DNA of 64,000 nt from Ectopseudomonas mendocina (GTDB lineage Bacteria > Pseudomonadota > Gammaproteobacteria > Pseudomonadales > Pseudomonadaceae): positions 124,001 through 188,000 of the forward strand of contig NZ_SCFY01000001.1 in assembly GCF_007049795.1 (NCBI RefSeq), given 5' to 3'. The notes beneath the pieces were generated by a model. The model ran no database searches. It saw only the letters and a program-made list of their open reading frames with translations, and had not been told where the DNA came from. Position 1 is the first letter of the stretch. Every line of letters begins with the position of its first letter. The translations under genes and the position numbers were made by a program. Shown here in pieces: positions 63,521-64,000 of the stretch.

Positions 63521-64000
63521 ATGAACATCATCCAGCGCAACAACGTTCAACGCTTGAAAACGGAAACAGCCGATGCCCCGACGCTCATCTACGGCCACGG
63601 CTTCGGTTGCAATCAGGAGATGTGGAGCAAGGTCACGCCAGCCTTCCGCCAGCACTGGCACCAGGTACTGTTTGACTATGTCGGCAGCGGCCGCTCCGAT
63701 GCCAACGCCTTCCATCCTGCCCGCTATGCCCAGCTTGAGGGTTACGTGGACGACCTTCTGGAAGTTTGCGACGCGCTGGAACTCTCGGGTGATCTGACCT
63801 TCGTTGGCCACTCGATCAGTTGCAGCGTCGGCATTCTTGCTGCCATCAGGCGCCCCGCGCTGTTCTCCCGGCTGATTCTTCTCGGCCCTTCCCCCTGTTT
63901 TCTCAACGATCCGCCCGATTATCGGGGCGGGTTCGAACGCAGTGACCTGGAGGGGCTGCTGGATCTGATGGCTCATAACTATCTGGGCTGGGCCCAGCAA
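63521..64000 (+). CDS. RsbQ-like alpha/beta hydrolase, 3' part missing
   Basis: The frame begins at ATG 63521 (AAGGTGG upstream) and is open at the window end; 160 residues are visible. It reads like RsbQ: PTLIYGHGFGCNQEMWSKV, LFDYVGSGRSD, and the nucleophile elbow TFVGHSISCSVG. RsbQ is a ligand-activated hydrolase that works with PAS-containing RsbP in B. subtilis; in pseudomonads similar genes sit beside PAS/GGDEF signalling genes (recollection, not seen here). A possible -10 box TATACT lies at 63443-63448. The minus strand of this region also has an open frame, judged a shadow. Confidence 0.85.
   Translation, partial: MNIIQRNNVQRLKTETADAPTLIYGHGFGCNQEMWSKVTPAFRQHWHQVLFDYVGSGRSDANAFHPARYAQLEGYVDDLLEVCDALELSGDLTFVGHSISCSVGILAAIRRPALFSRLILLGPSPCFLNDPPDYRGGFERSDLEGLLDLMAHNYLGWAQQ

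Noticed and set aside
63467..64000. Minus-strand open frame at the right edge
   Set aside because: The plus strand encodes a convincing alpha/beta hydrolase with a nucleophile elbow; the reverse reading lacks motifs.

Overview
The window is high-GC gamma-proteobacterial chromosome, almost certainly a Pseudomonas of the P. mendocina/oleovorans type. Support comes from the gene set (fimL, ldcA, Npp/Yej ABC operon, tig-clpP-clpX-lon-hupB-ppiD, liuRABCDE), strong third-position GC, and Pseudomonas-style intergenic inverted repeats. There is no integrase, IS element, phage, CRISPR array or rRNA. From memory, most of the gene order matches blocks of P. aeruginosa PAO1 joined differently, so the window is core genome with a few inserted modules.

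Layout. 1-3950: 3' part of alaA, a small conserved unknown, heat-shock protease htpX, thiopurine methyltransferase tpm and an extradiol dioxygenase of the YgiD type. 4005-9424: acuI-like reductase, sohB, a histidine phosphatase, an SCP2 carrier, an aminoglycoside-phosphotransferase-like kinase and an SDR, a set that looks like acyl-CoA/lipid metabolism. 9554-16928: membrane protein of unknown function, TauE-type permease, nudC, the twitching/virulence regulator fimL (coupled to nudC), a crotonase and lysine decarboxylase ldcA. 17050-23118: dnaQ, rnhA, a methyltransferase, gloB, mltD and an HDOD/GAF signalling protein. 23244-31497: a five-gene peptide/peptidyl-nucleoside ABC importer (two substrate-binding proteins, two permeases, one double ATPase), then fabI. 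31729-33276: a phospholipase-D/ClsC-like gene. 33331-41759, minus strand: the protein quality-control block tig-clpP-clpX-lon-hupB-ppiD, with a sigma-32 type promoter in front of lon. 41888-42217: tRNA-Arg(TCT), tRNA-His(GTG), tRNA-Leu(TAG), then folD.

43402-52672: an accessory-looking module: a six-gene ABC importer resembling the rhizobial glycerol system GlpSTPQUV, preceded by a good sigma-54 promoter and a cluster of GAACA repeats, with a divergent sigma-54 activator (GAF, AAA+ with GAFTGA, Fis HTH) and a class-C beta-lactamase gene behind the activator. 52708-63218: branched-chain amino acid catabolism. A minus-strand operon (SDR, thiolase, acyl-CoA dehydrogenase; chemistry suited to the isoleucine branch) diverges from liuRABCDE (leucine to acetoacetate and acetyl-CoA), and a perfect 16-bp palindrome in the divergent promoter is the likely LiuR operator. 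Three different repeat elements sit in the gaps of the liu operon. 63521-64000: start of an RsbQ-like alpha/beta hydrolase cut by the window end.

There is no intergenic stretch over about 300 bases. The best candidates for undescribed biology are the sigma-54-controlled importer with its repeat array, the APH-like kinase/SDR/SCP2 module, the joint LiuR-controlled Leu/Ile regulon, and repeat elements that supply stop codons or sit inside operons.
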